Shown here piece after piece: positions 34,328 through 42,892 of a stretch of DNA of 64,000 nt; the stretch's first letter is position 1; every line of letters begins with the position of its first letter. The notes under the pieces were generated by a model. The model had not been told where the DNA came from and did not search any database. It saw only the letters and a list, made by a program, of their open reading frames with translations. Source of the stretch: CAZCAC01 sp964496575 (lineage in GTDB: Bacteria; Planctomycetota; UBA1135; GCA-002686595); NCBI GenBank assembly GCA_964496575.1, contig CAZCAC010000013.1, positions 38,121 to 102,120 on the forward strand. The letters run 5' to 3'. The position numbers and the translations under genes are program-made.

Positions 34328-35584
34328 TCACTCGGCGATCCGCACGCGCCGCCCCTCCCGCCAGGTACCCAGCGGCACCGGACGGGTGTTCTGGCCGGTG
34401 CGGTCCCACGCGATCGAGCCACCCACCCCCGGCCAAGGGGTGAGCGCGCGGATCGTGTCGCCGATGCGGACCCGATTCGGACCGGCGTTACGGATCGAGG
34501 CGAGGAGCAAGGTGACCGAGTCGTAGGCGAATGCCTCGGCGTGATCGGGTTCGAAACCGGCCCGCTGCTCGAACCTCTCGGCGAAGGACTTCGCGGCGTC
34601 GCCGACCGCGTCGCGATCCCAGAGGAGCGGGAAGAGCACGCCCTCGGCGGCGAGACCCGCGGCTTCGGCGAAGGCCCGCCGGCCGGCGGAGGGTCCGCCG
34701 ACCACCGGTTGCTCGAGACCCGCCTCGCGCAGGGCCCGCACGAGGCGGCCGCTCATCATCGGGCGGGCGATGACGGCCACGGCCGCGGGCCCGGCGGCGC
34801 GCAGCGCGTCGAGCTGCCCCTCGAAGGAGACGGCTTCCGGCTGGAGCTCGAGGTGGAGCTCCGGCCCCACGTCGCGCGCGTCGAACGCGGCGCGGAGCTC
34901 GCGGGCGAGCATGCGCGAGTCGTGATCGGTGCCGCTCATCAGCGCGATCCCACCGCCGCCGGCTGCCTCGATCAGCGCCTCGACCAGGACCGGCGCGAGG
35001 AGATGATCCCCCGGCGCCACGGAGAAGATCCACGGCACCCCGGCGAGGTTGGCGCTCTTGTCGGTGCTGACCGGGTTGACGAAGGCGAGGCGCGCCTTGG
35101 CGGTCACCTGCTCGACCAGGTGGGCGGAGGCGCTGTCGGGGGCGCCGACCAGCGCCCAGACCTCCTCCTCGTAGACGAGCCTCGTCACCTCCTTGACGCC
35201 GGTCCCCCAGGGATTCTCCGACCACACCGGGAGCAGTCGATACGGAACCCCGTCGAGACCGCCGCGTTCATTGGCCTCCTCCACCGCGAGCTCCGCCGCC
35301 GACCACATCCCGCCGGCGAGCGAGTGCGCCGGATCGCCGGGGCCGAACCAGCCGATCGCGATCTCGGTCAGGTCTTCGGGAGCAGGGGTCTCCCGGCCCG
35401 GGCCGGCGTACGGGTTCGCTCGCTCGCGATGAAGGTACGCTTCCTCTTCGCGCTGGCCCCCGGAGCGATCGCCGAGGCAGGAGGCCAGGACGATGGCGGT
35501 CAGCGTGATCGTCAGGAGCGCACCCCCGCGCGCGAGCCTTCGCGGCGCCGAGGCCGGTCGGTGGGGTTCCGGTGAGGTGTGCAT
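34328..35584 (-). CDS. Orphan type-I periplasmic binding lipoprotein (Leu/Ile/Val-binding-like)
   Basis: The protein has about 418 residues. The lipoprotein signal ends in the lipobox I-V-L-A-S-C (about Cys36). A linker with Y-A-G-P-G-R-E-T-P-A-P precedes a type-I periplasmic binding domain of the branched-chain amino acid/amide group (A-A-E-L-A-V-E-E-A-N-E-R-G-G, S-T-D-K-S-A-N). No permease or ATPase gene is near, so transport by a classical ABC system is not supported locally. It lies 22 bp downstream of the NapH-like gene on the same strand and is probably co-transcribed. The ATG at 35584 is chosen over a GTG two codons earlier. A paralog with the same linker motif is at 57396-58907. Confidence 0.85.
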   Translation of the reverse strand: MHTSPEPHRPASAPRRLARGGALLTITLTAIVLASCLGDRSGGQREEEAYLHRERANPYAGPGRETPAPEDLTEIAIGWFGPGDPAHSLAGGMWSAAELAVEEANERGGLDGVPYRLLPVWSENPWGTGVKEVTRLVYEEEVWALVGAPDSASAHLVEQVTAKARLAFVNPVSTDKSANLAGVPWIFSVAPGDHLLAPVLVEALIEAAGGGGIALMSGTDHDSRMLARELRAAFDARDVGPELHLELQPEAVSFEGQLDALRAAGPAAVAVIARPMMSGRLVRALREAGLEQPVVGGPSAGRRAFAEAAGLAAEGVLFPLLWDRDAVGDAAKSFAERFEQRAGFEPDHAEAFAYDSVTLLLASIRNAGPNRVRIGDTIRALTPWPGVGGSIAWDRTGQNTRPVPLGTWREGRRVRIAE

Positions 35585-35606
35585 CGTCACGGCGCGGGGT
35601 GAGCTC

Positions 35607-37046
35607 CTAGAAGGTGACCAGTCCCCAGCCGCAGGCCAGGATGCCGAATCCGGCGGTCAGCACCAGGATCGGCATCCCGAGCCGCCCGACCCTCTCGCCA
35701 TCGGCCAGCCGGGCCTCGCGCAGAGCGAACGCACCCGCGAGGAGGATCAACAGCACCCCTACCAGCGAGACCCAGAACTTCCCCAGGAGCGGTCCCGGCG
35801 CCTCCATCGTCTCCGCGGCGATGGCCCGCGCCGTCTCGCTGCCTTCGGGGTCGGCGAGCGCCGGGGGGAAAAAGCCGCCCCAGGAGGCGAACTTGGCCAG
35901 TCCCTTGGCCAGGTGACCGGCGGCGATCACCACCACCAGCGGCAGGGCGAGACGACGCCAGGCGTCGCCCAGACTCCTCGCTCCGCTCAGCAACACGGTG
36001 AGCCCACCGAGCAGGAGCCACAGCAGCGCGGGGAAGACGAGCAGCGTCCAGACTCCCTTGACCCAGCCGTTGCCGGCCGCGAGCCCCAGGAGCGGGCCCA
36101 CCTGATTCGGCACCCATAGGAAGACGCTCTTGGCCGCGGCCCATTCGGTGCACAGCTCGTAGGTGACGAAACCCGACGCGATCAGGACGAAGGTCGTGAT
36201 CACCTTCGAGGCACGCCGCTCACGGGCATCGCTCGCGGGGAACGGCCGGCGCAGCAAGAGCTGCAGGTCGTGCGTCGGGCAGGCCGTGAGGCACTGCCCG
36301 CAGATCAGGCAGTCGCTGCTCTGCGTCAGCCGGGCGGGGTTCAGCAGGCTGGGGCAGCTCGGGCCCTGCCACCTCGTGCGGTTCCCGGCGTCGACGCAGT
36401 CCCGACCCTCACAGCTCGCGCAGGCTTCCGCCGACCCCGGCCGCACGGCGAGCACACCGCCCCGACCGTAGGCGTTCAGCAGGGTGGCCACCGGACAGAA
36501 GCCGCGGCAGAAGGCGCGGTCCTTGAAGAAGAGGCCCACCACCACGGCGCCGGCCAGCATGATCCAGAGGAAGAGCGAGGTGTAGGCGGGCACGCGGTGC
36601 AGGTGGATCCCGGCGACCAGCATCTGGACGAGCAGGTACAGCGCGACGACCAGCGCCCCCGAGCGGAGCCAGACCCCGAGCCCTCTCTGCCGGAGGCCGA
36701 GGCGGCGTCCGAGCCGCTCGCCGACGTTCGCCACCAGCTCGAGCGGACAGACCGCGCACCAGGCCCGTCCGAGAAAGACGGCGGCCCAGACCATCGCCGG
36801 CCACCACAGGCCCCAGACGAGGAGCTGCGTCAGATTCGCCTTGGCGAAGAGCTTGTCGGGCACGTCGGAAGGAGCGACCACGCGCCAGGAGACGACCGCC
36901 AGAGCGACGAACAGGACCAGCGTGACCGCCTGGAAGACGTAGGGAAAACCCGTCCAGTTGACCAGCCCGGCGACGGCGCGGAGCCGAAGCAGGTCGTATC
37001 CGGAGTGAGCGCTTTCACGATCGATCCGCTGGCTCCTCTCCACCAT
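35607..37046 (-). CDS. Polytopic 4Fe-4S membrane protein, NapH/CcoG-like
   Basis: The 479-residue protein has several membrane segments and clustered cysteines: W-C-A-V-C-P-L-E-L and F-C-R-G-F-C-P-V near membrane helices, C-A-S-C-E-G-R-D-C, and C-L-I-C-G-Q-C-L-T-A-C-P, which matches one 4Fe-4S ferredoxin-type site. This is the pattern of the NapH, NosR and CcoG family, which moves electrons between quinol and periplasmic or membrane partners. The frame runs open upstream, but the ATG at 37046 starts a plausible N-terminus just before the first helices. The partner oxidoreductase is not in the window. Co-transcription with the binding lipoprotein gene suggests that the two act together. Confidence 0.85.
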   Translation of the reverse strand: MVERSQRIDRESAHSGYDLLRLRAVAGLVNWTGFPYVFQAVTLVLFVALAVVSWRVVAPSDVPDKLFAKANLTQLLVWGLWWPAMVWAAVFLGRAWCAVCPLELVANVGERLGRRLGLRQRGLGVWLRSGALVVALYLLVQMLVAGIHLHRVPAYTSLFLWIMLAGAVVVGLFFKDRAFCRGFCPVATLLNAYGRGGVLAVRPGSAEACASCEGRDCVDAGNRTRWQGPSCPSLLNPARLTQSSDCLICGQCLTACPTHDLQLLLRRPFPASDARERRASKVITTFVLIASGFVTYELCTEWAAAKSVFLWVPNQVGPLLGLAAGNGWVKGVWTLLVFPALLWLLLGGLTVLLSGARSLGDAWRRLALPLVVVIAAGHLAKGLAKFASWGGFFPPALADPEGSETARAIAAETMEAPGPLLGKFWVSLVGVLLILLAGAFALREARLADGERVGRLGMPILVLTAGFGILACGWGLVTF

Positions 37047-37260
37047 GGCCCGATTAGAGCATTTCGGCAGGCGCCGGGGCCACACCAGGACACCCGCGGC
37101 AATGGCCACTGCCGAGCGGACGGTCACCGAGCCGGGTCTTCCGAGCACCCGGTGGAGATGATCACGGGCCGGACCGCGGCAGTGGTCGTGGCAGCCCGGA
37201 TCTCCTATCCTCCGAGGGGAGGGCGGCACCCCGACCTCGATCTCCACCTGGTCAAGTATC

Positions 37261-38145
37261 TTGAGTACTCTGCCTGAAGCCACCTCGAACGAGCTGTCGC
37301 CGAGTAGCGACGAGGCCACCTTGCGTGCGGACCTCGGCAAGTTCGTGGGCAACAACGCGCACTACTACCTCCGGCGGTGGTTTTCCGGCGGGGGCACGGA
37401 TCCCGGGAACCCTGGATTCAATCTCGCGGCCTTCTTCCTCGCCGGAGCGTGGCTCGGCTACCGGAAGATGTACCGAGTGGCCTGCCTCTTCTTCGGCATC
37501 ATCTGGATCGAGACCCTGCTCGAGGAGATCGTGTTCGTCGAGGTGCTGGGATTGCCCGAGACGCCGCAGGGCATCTGGCAGGGGGTGGGCATCGCCGCCG
37601 CGGTCATCGTCGGCTCCTTCGGCAATCGATGGTACCTGTCCCACGCGCGGCGGGAGGTCGAGAAGGCGCACGCCGAGGGACTGGCGGGCCGCGCGCTCGC
37701 CGCGAGAATCCGGAAGCGCGGCGGCACGAGCGTTTTCGCGGGCATCGCCGTTCCTCTCGTGGCCTTCGCCGTCCTGCTGGCGGCGCTCGTGGGGATGGAC
37801 TACGCGTTGCATCCGGCCACGTACGATCCCTCGATCTCGTTCTACGAGAACGACGAGGTGATCATGGCGGACGGCGTCGGCGAGGCCGATGCCCGGATCC
37901 TCGCGCAGGCTCTCGAGACGGTAGGCTTCTTCGGCGGCAAGGGCGCGTCCGTTCGCCTGGCGAGAGAAGAGGAAGGGCATACCGTGTCGTTCGTCCTCCT
38001 GCGTGATGCCTGGAACGAGGCGGAGACCGTCGAGGGCTTCCGTACGCTCGGGGAGCACCTGGCCGAGGAGGTCCTCGAGAACCCGCTGACGGTCGAGCTC
38101 TGCGACGACTCGTTCGACGTGCAGAAGACGCTGACGATCGAGTAG
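37261..38145 (+). CDS. DUF2628-type membrane protein
   Basis: The protein has about 294 residues. The segment G-F-N-L-A-A-F-F-L-A-G-A-W-L-G-Y-R-K-M-Y matches the DUF2628 pattern, followed by hydrophobic helices and a basic stretch (R-K-R-G-G). The last 100 residues are soluble and acidic, and I do not recognise them. Function is unknown. The start is weak: the first good candidate is a TTG at 37261, without an obvious ribosome binding site at normal distance, and in-frame codons upstream are not excluded. The gene lies between the NapH-like gene (divergent) and the BlaI operator region. Confidence 0.6.
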   Translation: MSTLPEATSNELSPSSDEATLRADLGKFVGNNAHYYLRRWFSGGGTDPGNPGFNLAAFFLAGAWLGYRKMYRVACLFFGIIWIETLLEEIVFVEVLGLPETPQGIWQGVGIAAAVIVGSFGNRWYLSHARREVEKAHAEGLAGRALAARIRKRGGTSVFAGIAVPLVAFAVLLAALVGMDYALHPATYDPSISFYENDEVIMADGVGEADARILAQALETVGFFGGKGASVRLAREEEGHTVSFVLLRDAWNEAETVEGFRTLGEHLAEEVLENPLTVELCDDSFDVQKTLTIE

Positions 38146-38205
38146 GACGGCGCGGAGGTCCGCCGGGGCGACGGGGATCGACCTGCCCAGAGCGGCGGGC
38201 CTCAC

Positions 38206-38227
38206 AAATGCCATTTTTCTGGCATTT
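38206..38227. promoter_or_regulatory. Candidate BlaI-type operator 1
   Basis: AAATGCCA and TGGCATTT are perfect 8-nt arms separated by TTTTTC. The core TGCCA-N6-TGGCA recurs 40 bp further on (centre to centre), about four helical turns, upstream of the BlaI-like gene. BlaI/MecI proteins bind such dyads as dimers and repress their own operon. Confidence 0.65.
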
Positions 38228-38248
38228 TGACTCACCCGTTCGCAGAAC

Positions 38249-38264
38249 TGCCAATATTCTGGCA
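38249..38264. promoter_or_regulatory. Candidate BlaI-type operator 2
   Basis: TGCCA-ATATTC-TGGCA is the second copy of the dyad. A possible -35 box TTGACT at 38227-38232 lies between the two sites, and the AT-rich ATATT in this operator could overlap the -10 region, which would allow direct repression. The promoter assignment is tentative. Confidence 0.6.
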
Positions 38265-38306
38265 CTTGCTCAACAGGGGGGCCAGGCACGAAGGAGGAGG
38301 CCGATC

Positions 38307-38699
38307 ATGGACGGACAGGAGGATCTCAGCCGCCGGGAGCGGGCGATCATGACCATCGTCTTCGCGCGAGGAAAGGCGACCGCCGTCGAGGTGTGGAAGG
38401 ACCTCAGCGATCGCCCCTCACGGACGGCGGTGCGGACGATGCTGCGAACCCTGGAGGAAAAAGGGCGCCTGAAACACGAGAAGCGCGGTCGCGAGCACAT
38501 CTACAGCCCGACTGCGCCGCGTCGAATGGCGGGACAGAAGGCGTTGCGTGGTGTGCTGCGCACCTTCTTCGACGATTCCCTGGAGGAGGCCGTCGCCGCC
38601 CATCTCGCCAATGCCCGCTCTCGGCCATCTGCCGAGGAGCTGCGCCGGCTGGCCAGGTTGATCGAGGAGACCAGTGAGGCCGAGGAGGAAGACCGATGA
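38307..38699 (+). CDS. BlaI/MecI-family transcriptional repressor
   Basis: The 131-residue protein is a winged-helix regulator with the family pattern L-S-R-R-E-R-A-I-M, A-V-R-T-M-L-R-T-L-E-E-K-G and H-I-Y-S-P. In known systems the repressor is inactivated when the partner M56 membrane protease senses a signal. The ATG at 38307 follows AAGGAGG (38290-38296). The start of the M56 gene overlaps its stop by four bases, so the pair is translationally coupled. Two dyads 40-100 bp upstream are probably its operators. Confidence 0.92.
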   Translation: MDGQEDLSRRERAIMTIVFARGKATAVEVWKDLSDRPSRTAVRTMLRTLEEKGRLKHEKRGREHIYSPTAPRRMAGQKALRGVLRTFFDDSLEEAVAAHLANARSRPSAEELRRLARLIEETSEAEEEDR

Positions 38700-41600
38700 G
38701 TGCCGTCGAAGTCCTGGTCGACGTCTCCCTCCGGGCGACTCTGGTCCTCGCGTGCGCGGGAGGGCTCGCCGTTGCGCTCCGGAAGGCGTCGGCGGCGCAC
38801 CGGCACACGATCTGGCTGGCGGCGATCGTGGGCGTGCTCGCCCTGCCACTGCTCGCGTTTGCGCTGCCGAGCTGGCGGGTTCTGCCTCGATGGTCGGGGA
38901 CCACCGCCGTCGAAGTGGCGAGCGGTGTCACGGTCGAGACGAAACATGACGCCGAGAGCAGGGCCTTCGTCGAGCCTCCTCGAGTGATCGAGGCGCCTCT
39001 GATGGCCCCTCTCATCGAGTCGGAGCTCTCCTCCTCGCCGGCTGCCGGCACTCCGGTGACCGTCACCCGTTCGGTGAACGAGAGTCGGCCCTGGCCGTGG
39101 CAGCGCTGGGTCCTGCTCGCCTGGGGAGCCGGGTGCCTGGCCGTGATCGCCCGGACCTTGCTCGGCGGGTGGAGTCTGCGGCGGCTCGAGCGTTCCTCGC
39201 GGCGGCTCCTTCGCGGGCCGGTGGCCGAGCTCGCGCAGGCCGTGTGTGGGGAGCTCGCGCAGGCCGTGTGTGGGGAGCTCGGCCTGCGGCGCAGAATCGT
39301 CCTCTTGCGGAGTGAGGATCGTGACATGCCGATGGCCTGGGGATTCTTCCGCTCCCGACTGCTCCTTCCGGCGGATGTCGAGCAGTGGCCGGCTTCACGC
39401 CTGCGCCCGGTGCTCATGCACGAGCTGGCCCACGTTCGACGAGGCGACTGCGCCACCCAGCTCCTGGCGGAGCTCTGCTGTGCTCTCCACTGGTTCAACC
39501 CGCTCGCCTGGTGGGCGAGACATCGGGTCCGGGAGGAGCGCGAGCTGGCCTGTGACGACGAGGTGTTGAATGCCGGGGCGGTGCCCCGTGACTACGCCAG
39601 GGAGCTGCTGAGGATCGCCGGAGGCCAGGGAGCGGCGGATCTCGTCGAACGAGCCGCGATCGCCATTGCCAGGCGATCGAGCCTGGAGAGGAGGATGCGC
39701 TCCATTCTCGACCCGCGCCGCGATCGTCGAGGGGCGAGTCGTACGAGCCTCGTCGGCACCGCGGTCGTGCTGGGGCTCGTCCTTCCCGCGCTGGCGATGG
39801 TCCATGCACAGGAAGTCGAGGTGCCCGACTCGGCTCACGAAGCGGACACGACCGGGGAGGCGGTGGTTGCCGGTCCCGAAGCGTCGGACACGATCCTCCG
39901 CGGGCAGCTGGTCGATCAATTCGGCGCCCCCGTCGCGAACGCCGAAGTCCACCTGGATCAGATCGAGGGCCGCCCCTTCCCCGGGGAAGAGGAGTCCGCG
40001 GACGAATGGAAGGACCCGGGTCCGGTGACCACCGATGCCGAGGGTCGCTTCGTCTTCCAGCTTGTCCTCGACCGGCCGAGGATGTTCGCCGCCCGAGGCG
40101 AATTCGAAGATCGCTTCGAGGCGCACTCGTCCTGGCAGATGCTGGAACCCGGCGAGGCCGTCGACCTCGGCACGATCCCGGTCCGGCCCGCGGGCTCGTT
40201 GCGGGTACAGGTCGTGGACCCGCAAGGCGTGCTCGTGACCGAGCGCGGCTGGCAGGTGGAGGTCCAGCCCCTTCACCTCCCGACTCGCAGCGGGGCGTTC
40301 GCTAGAGTCTCTTTGAGTCTCGGCCAGGAGTACGACGAGACGGCGCAGAAGCACTTTTCCTGCGTCCCGGTCGGCCGGGTGCGCGTCGAAGCAAGCAGCG
40401 AGCGCGGCTCGGTCGCGATAGCGCAGGAGGTCGAGATCCTCGAAGGAGTTGAGCAAGAAGTACAGCTGCTCTACACCGGCGGTGACCCTCGAAAGCGGAT
40501 CGTCGTCAACGTGCGCTCGGAGGCCTACTTCTCCTACGTGCCAGAGGACCTGACCGTTCAGGCCTGGCTGCCTGGTGAGAAGCCGCGGACTGCCCCGTGG
40601 ACCGAGAATCGGCGGCAGTACATCATCTCCAACCTCGATCCCGGAGCCTACACCGTCGAGATCGAGCACCCGACCTTCGCCTCGTGGCGGCAGGAAGGGG
40701 TCCAGCCGGGGACCATTGTCGAGGCGGGCTTGCGGGGAAGTGCGTCCATCCTTCTGGAGGTCACCGACGGGGCGACCGGGCATCCGCTCGACGACTACGA
40801 GCTGCTCATCGGCTACCTGGGCTTGTGGATCCCCGACCGACTCGAGACCTTGCGAGGGCGCGATGAACCGCTGCCGGAGTTCGGACTCTACACCGGGTTC
40901 CTGCCCACGGTGTTCCGGGGCTCGAAGCACTCCCATCCGATCCTGCCCGAGATCTTCGAGCTGGGCGTGCGTTGCCCGGGCTACCCCGATCAACGCTTCC
41001 CCGTCGAGCACCTCGAACCGGGGGAGGCGCGCCGGATACAGGCGGTGCTGCTTCCCGGAACACGGCTCGAGGGTCAGGTCTTTCTCGCCGATGGACGGAC
41101 GGCCGCCGCCGAGACCGAGGTGACGCTCACTCGTGGCTACAACGCGGGCATCGTCGGAGGAGGTAGTGTCGGCTACGGGCGCGGCCAGGAGGGGTATACC
41201 CGCTCCGTTGCGCGGCAATGCAAGACCGACTCCGACAGCCGGTTCCACTTCGACGAAACTGATCGAGGGACCTGGACGGTGTGCGCATCGCTCGGCGAGT
41301 GGGTCTCCGCCGACGAGACCTTCGAGCTCAAGGGCGAGAGCGAGCGCCGGCTGACCCTGCGCTTGCCGGAGAGTGGCACCGTCTCCGGGCGGGTACTCCT
41401 TCCCGATGGGGAAGGCCGGTATGGGGTATTCCTGAGCGCGCCTCGTGTCGAGCCGGATTATCCCCACTCGCGCAGCATCGATCTCCTGGGCTCCACCGAT
41501 CTGGATGAAGAGGGACGGTTCCACCTCGGGGCACTGCCCGCAGGTGAGCTCGAGCTATCCGTCATTCTCCGGGCGCCGTCCCAGGCTGGGGGCTATTCCA

Positions 41601-42208
41601 ACTGGGAGATCGGGGCTCGCGAAAGTATCCAGGTCCGCGCCGGGGAGGAGACCAAGTGTCTCATCGACGCTTCCCGGAGTGACCTGGCCACGGTTCGCCT
41701 TCGGCTGGAGGTCTATGGCGCACCGAGCTCCACCATGGCCTTCCAGCTGCTCTCGGCCGAGCCCCGGGTCCAGCTCCGCTCCGTTCGCACCACCAGAGGG
41801 GAGGTCCGCGACGGCTACCGCCACCTCGGCGTCTTCGAGTCCGGCAAGTGGCAACTGGTTCTGGTCGCCGGAGATCGCAGCTGGCGCTGGTACCGGCCCG
41901 AGGTGCTCGACCTCTATCGCGGCGAGAAAGCCAGGATCGAAGTGGAGTTGCACCACGTGGATGGTGAGTTGCGCTTCCTCGAAGAAGGAAGCGGCGAGGT
42001 GCTGGCCAACTGCGAGATTCCCTGGGAGGCCAGCCTGTTCCCCAGCGGTGCGGGAGTCAGTCCCCCGCCCCTGCACACCGACGACGACGGCCGTGTCCGG
42101 CTTCGCCTGCCCGCGGGCGAGCTGGAGCTGCATCTCGGCCACGCGCCCGTGCGGCTCACCTGGCCCCCCGCGGAGCCGGAGGAGATCGTGGTGAAGCTGC
42201 GCAGGTAG
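38696..42208 (+). CDS. M56 (BlaR1-like) membrane protease with long carboxypeptidase-regulatory-like tail
   Basis: The 1170-residue protein has two N-terminal membrane helices (about 12-28 and 38-57) and a third at about 137-157. The zinc-protease motif HELAH is at 242-246, and a fourth helix lies at about 355-375. This matches the BlaR1/MecR1 M56 layout. Instead of a penicillin-binding sensor, the outer part (about 390-1170) contains repeated carboxypeptidase-regulatory-like or Cna_B-like sandwiches (for example D-Q-F-G-A-P-V-A-N-A-E-V). The ligand is therefore probably not a beta-lactam. A signal at the tail would activate the protease to cleave the BlaI-like repressor. A 24-bp tandem duplication at 39227-39274 adds eight residues before the catalytic domain. 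Confidence 0.87.
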   Translation: MSAVEVLVDVSLRATLVLACAGGLAVALRKASAAHRHTIWLAAIVGVLALPLLAFALPSWRVLPRWSGTTAVEVASGVTVETKHDAESRAFVEPPRVIEAPLMAPLIESELSSSPAAGTPVTVTRSVNESRPWPWQRWVLLAWGAGCLAVIARTLLGGWSLRRLERSSRRLLRGPVAELAQAVCGELAQAVCGELGLRRRIVLLRSEDRDMPMAWGFFRSRLLLPADVEQWPASRLRPVLMHELAHVRRGDCATQLLAELCCALHWFNPLAWWARHRVREERELACDDEVLNAGAVPRDYARELLRIAGGQGAADLVERAAIAIARRSSLERRMRSILDPRRDRRGASRTSLVGTAVVLGLVLPALAMVHAQEVEVPDSAHEADTTGEAVVAGPEASDTILRGQLVDQFGAPVANAEVHLDQIEGRPFPGEEESADEWKDPGPVTTDAEGRFVFQLVLDRPRMFAARGEFEDRFEAHSSWQMLEPGEAVDLGTIPVRPAGSLRVQVVDPQGVLVTERGWQVEVQPLHLPTRSGAFARVSLSLGQEYDETAQKHFSCVPVGRVRVEASSERGSVAIAQEVEILEGVEQEVQLLYTGGDPRKRIVVNVRSEAYFSYVPEDLTVQAWLPGEKPRTAPWTENRRQYIISNLDPGAYTVEIEHPTFASWRQEGVQPGTIVEAGLRGSASILLEVTDGATGHPLDDYELLIGYLGLWIPDRLETLRGRDEPLPEFGLYTGFLPTVFRGSKHSHPILPEIFELGVRCPGYPDQRFPVEHLEPGEARRIQAVLLPGTRLEGQVFLADGRTAAAETEVTLTRGYNAGIVGGGSVGYGRGQEGYTRSVARQCKTDSDSRFHFDETDRGTWTVCASLGEWVSADETFELKGESERRLTLRLPESGTVSGRVLLPDGEGRYGVFLSAPRVEPDYPHSRSIDLLGSTDLDEEGRFHLGALPAGELELSVILRAPSQAGGYSNWEIGARESIQVRAGEETKCLIDASRSDLATVRLRLEVYGAPSSTMAFQLLSAEPRVQLRSVRTTRGEVRDGYRHLGVFESGKWQLVLVAGDRSWRWYRPEVLDLYRGEKARIEVELHHVDGELRFLEEGSGEVLANCEIPWEASLFPSGAGVSPPPLHTDDDGRVRLRLPAGELELHLGHAPVRLTWPPAEPEEIVVKLRR
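39227..39274 (+). repeat. In-frame 24-bp tandem duplication inside the M56 gene
   Basis: The unit GAGCTCGCGCAGG...TGTGGG is present twice without a mismatch, giving E-L-A-Q-A-V-C-G twice. The GAGCTC start of a third unit follows. The perfect identity suggests a recent slippage or an unstable site. Confidence 0.9.
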
Positions 42209-42259
42209 CGCAGATCGGAGCTCGACCGGAGTCTGGGCTACACCAGGACGTCCGCGTCG

Positions 42260-42727
42260 GTGACACAGACCGAGCACCCGCGAGCGGATCGTGAACAAGA
42301 GCTTGGCGACGGTTCCGTATCCCTTTCGATCGGCTGTCAGCCACATATCGAGTTCCACGGGACACCGAGCGAAACGGGGGGATCGGGCTTCGACATCCAG
42401 GCCACGGAGGTGATGAACAGGACCTGGTCGATGTTCGTGTACAGCACTACCGGGTCCGATGACCTCAACTACTACAGCGGAACGCTTTGCATCACGGACC
42501 TCCTCCACCGCGGGCCGGTGCTCCTCTCCACTGGAGTCGGTCCTCCGGGGAAGGACTGCAGCGGTTCCTTGAGCTTCGACTTCAACGCCTAAACAGCCAG
42601 CGGGATCAACCCCGCGCTCGTCGCCGGGCAGAGCGTCTGGGGTCAGTATCTGGTGCGCGACCCGAGCGGTCCGGCATACGCCCCCGGAACCCTGACCAAC
42701 GCGGTGGTCTTCACGATCGGACCCTGA
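42260..42727 (+). pseudogene. C-terminal remnant of a secreted protein, interrupted by TAA
   Basis: The frame encodes a beta-rich domain with G-C-Q-P-H-I-E-F-H-G-T-P-S, G-G-S-G-F-D-I-Q-A and C-S-G-S-L-S-F-D-F-N-A. It stops at TAA (42590-42592), and the same frame then continues with G-Q-S-V-W-G-Q-Y-L-V-R-D-P and ends N-A-V-V-F-T-I-G-P before TGA. This reads as one domain typical of secreted planctomycete-type proteins. No signal peptide or N-terminal domain is present, so the gene is both 5'-truncated and broken by the stop. Confidence 0.7.
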
Positions 42728-42892
42728 TCGCACCGGCGGAATGTCGGTCCGGGGATCGCGGGAGGCTCGCCATCGGGGATCTCAGTCAACGAGGCTGATC
42801 CGGGGGCTCGAGGGACTGACTGATGAAGTGGCGAGGCCTCTCACAAACGGGCTCCGTATCCCGGTCTCTCGGGCTGCGGGATTCGATCTGGA

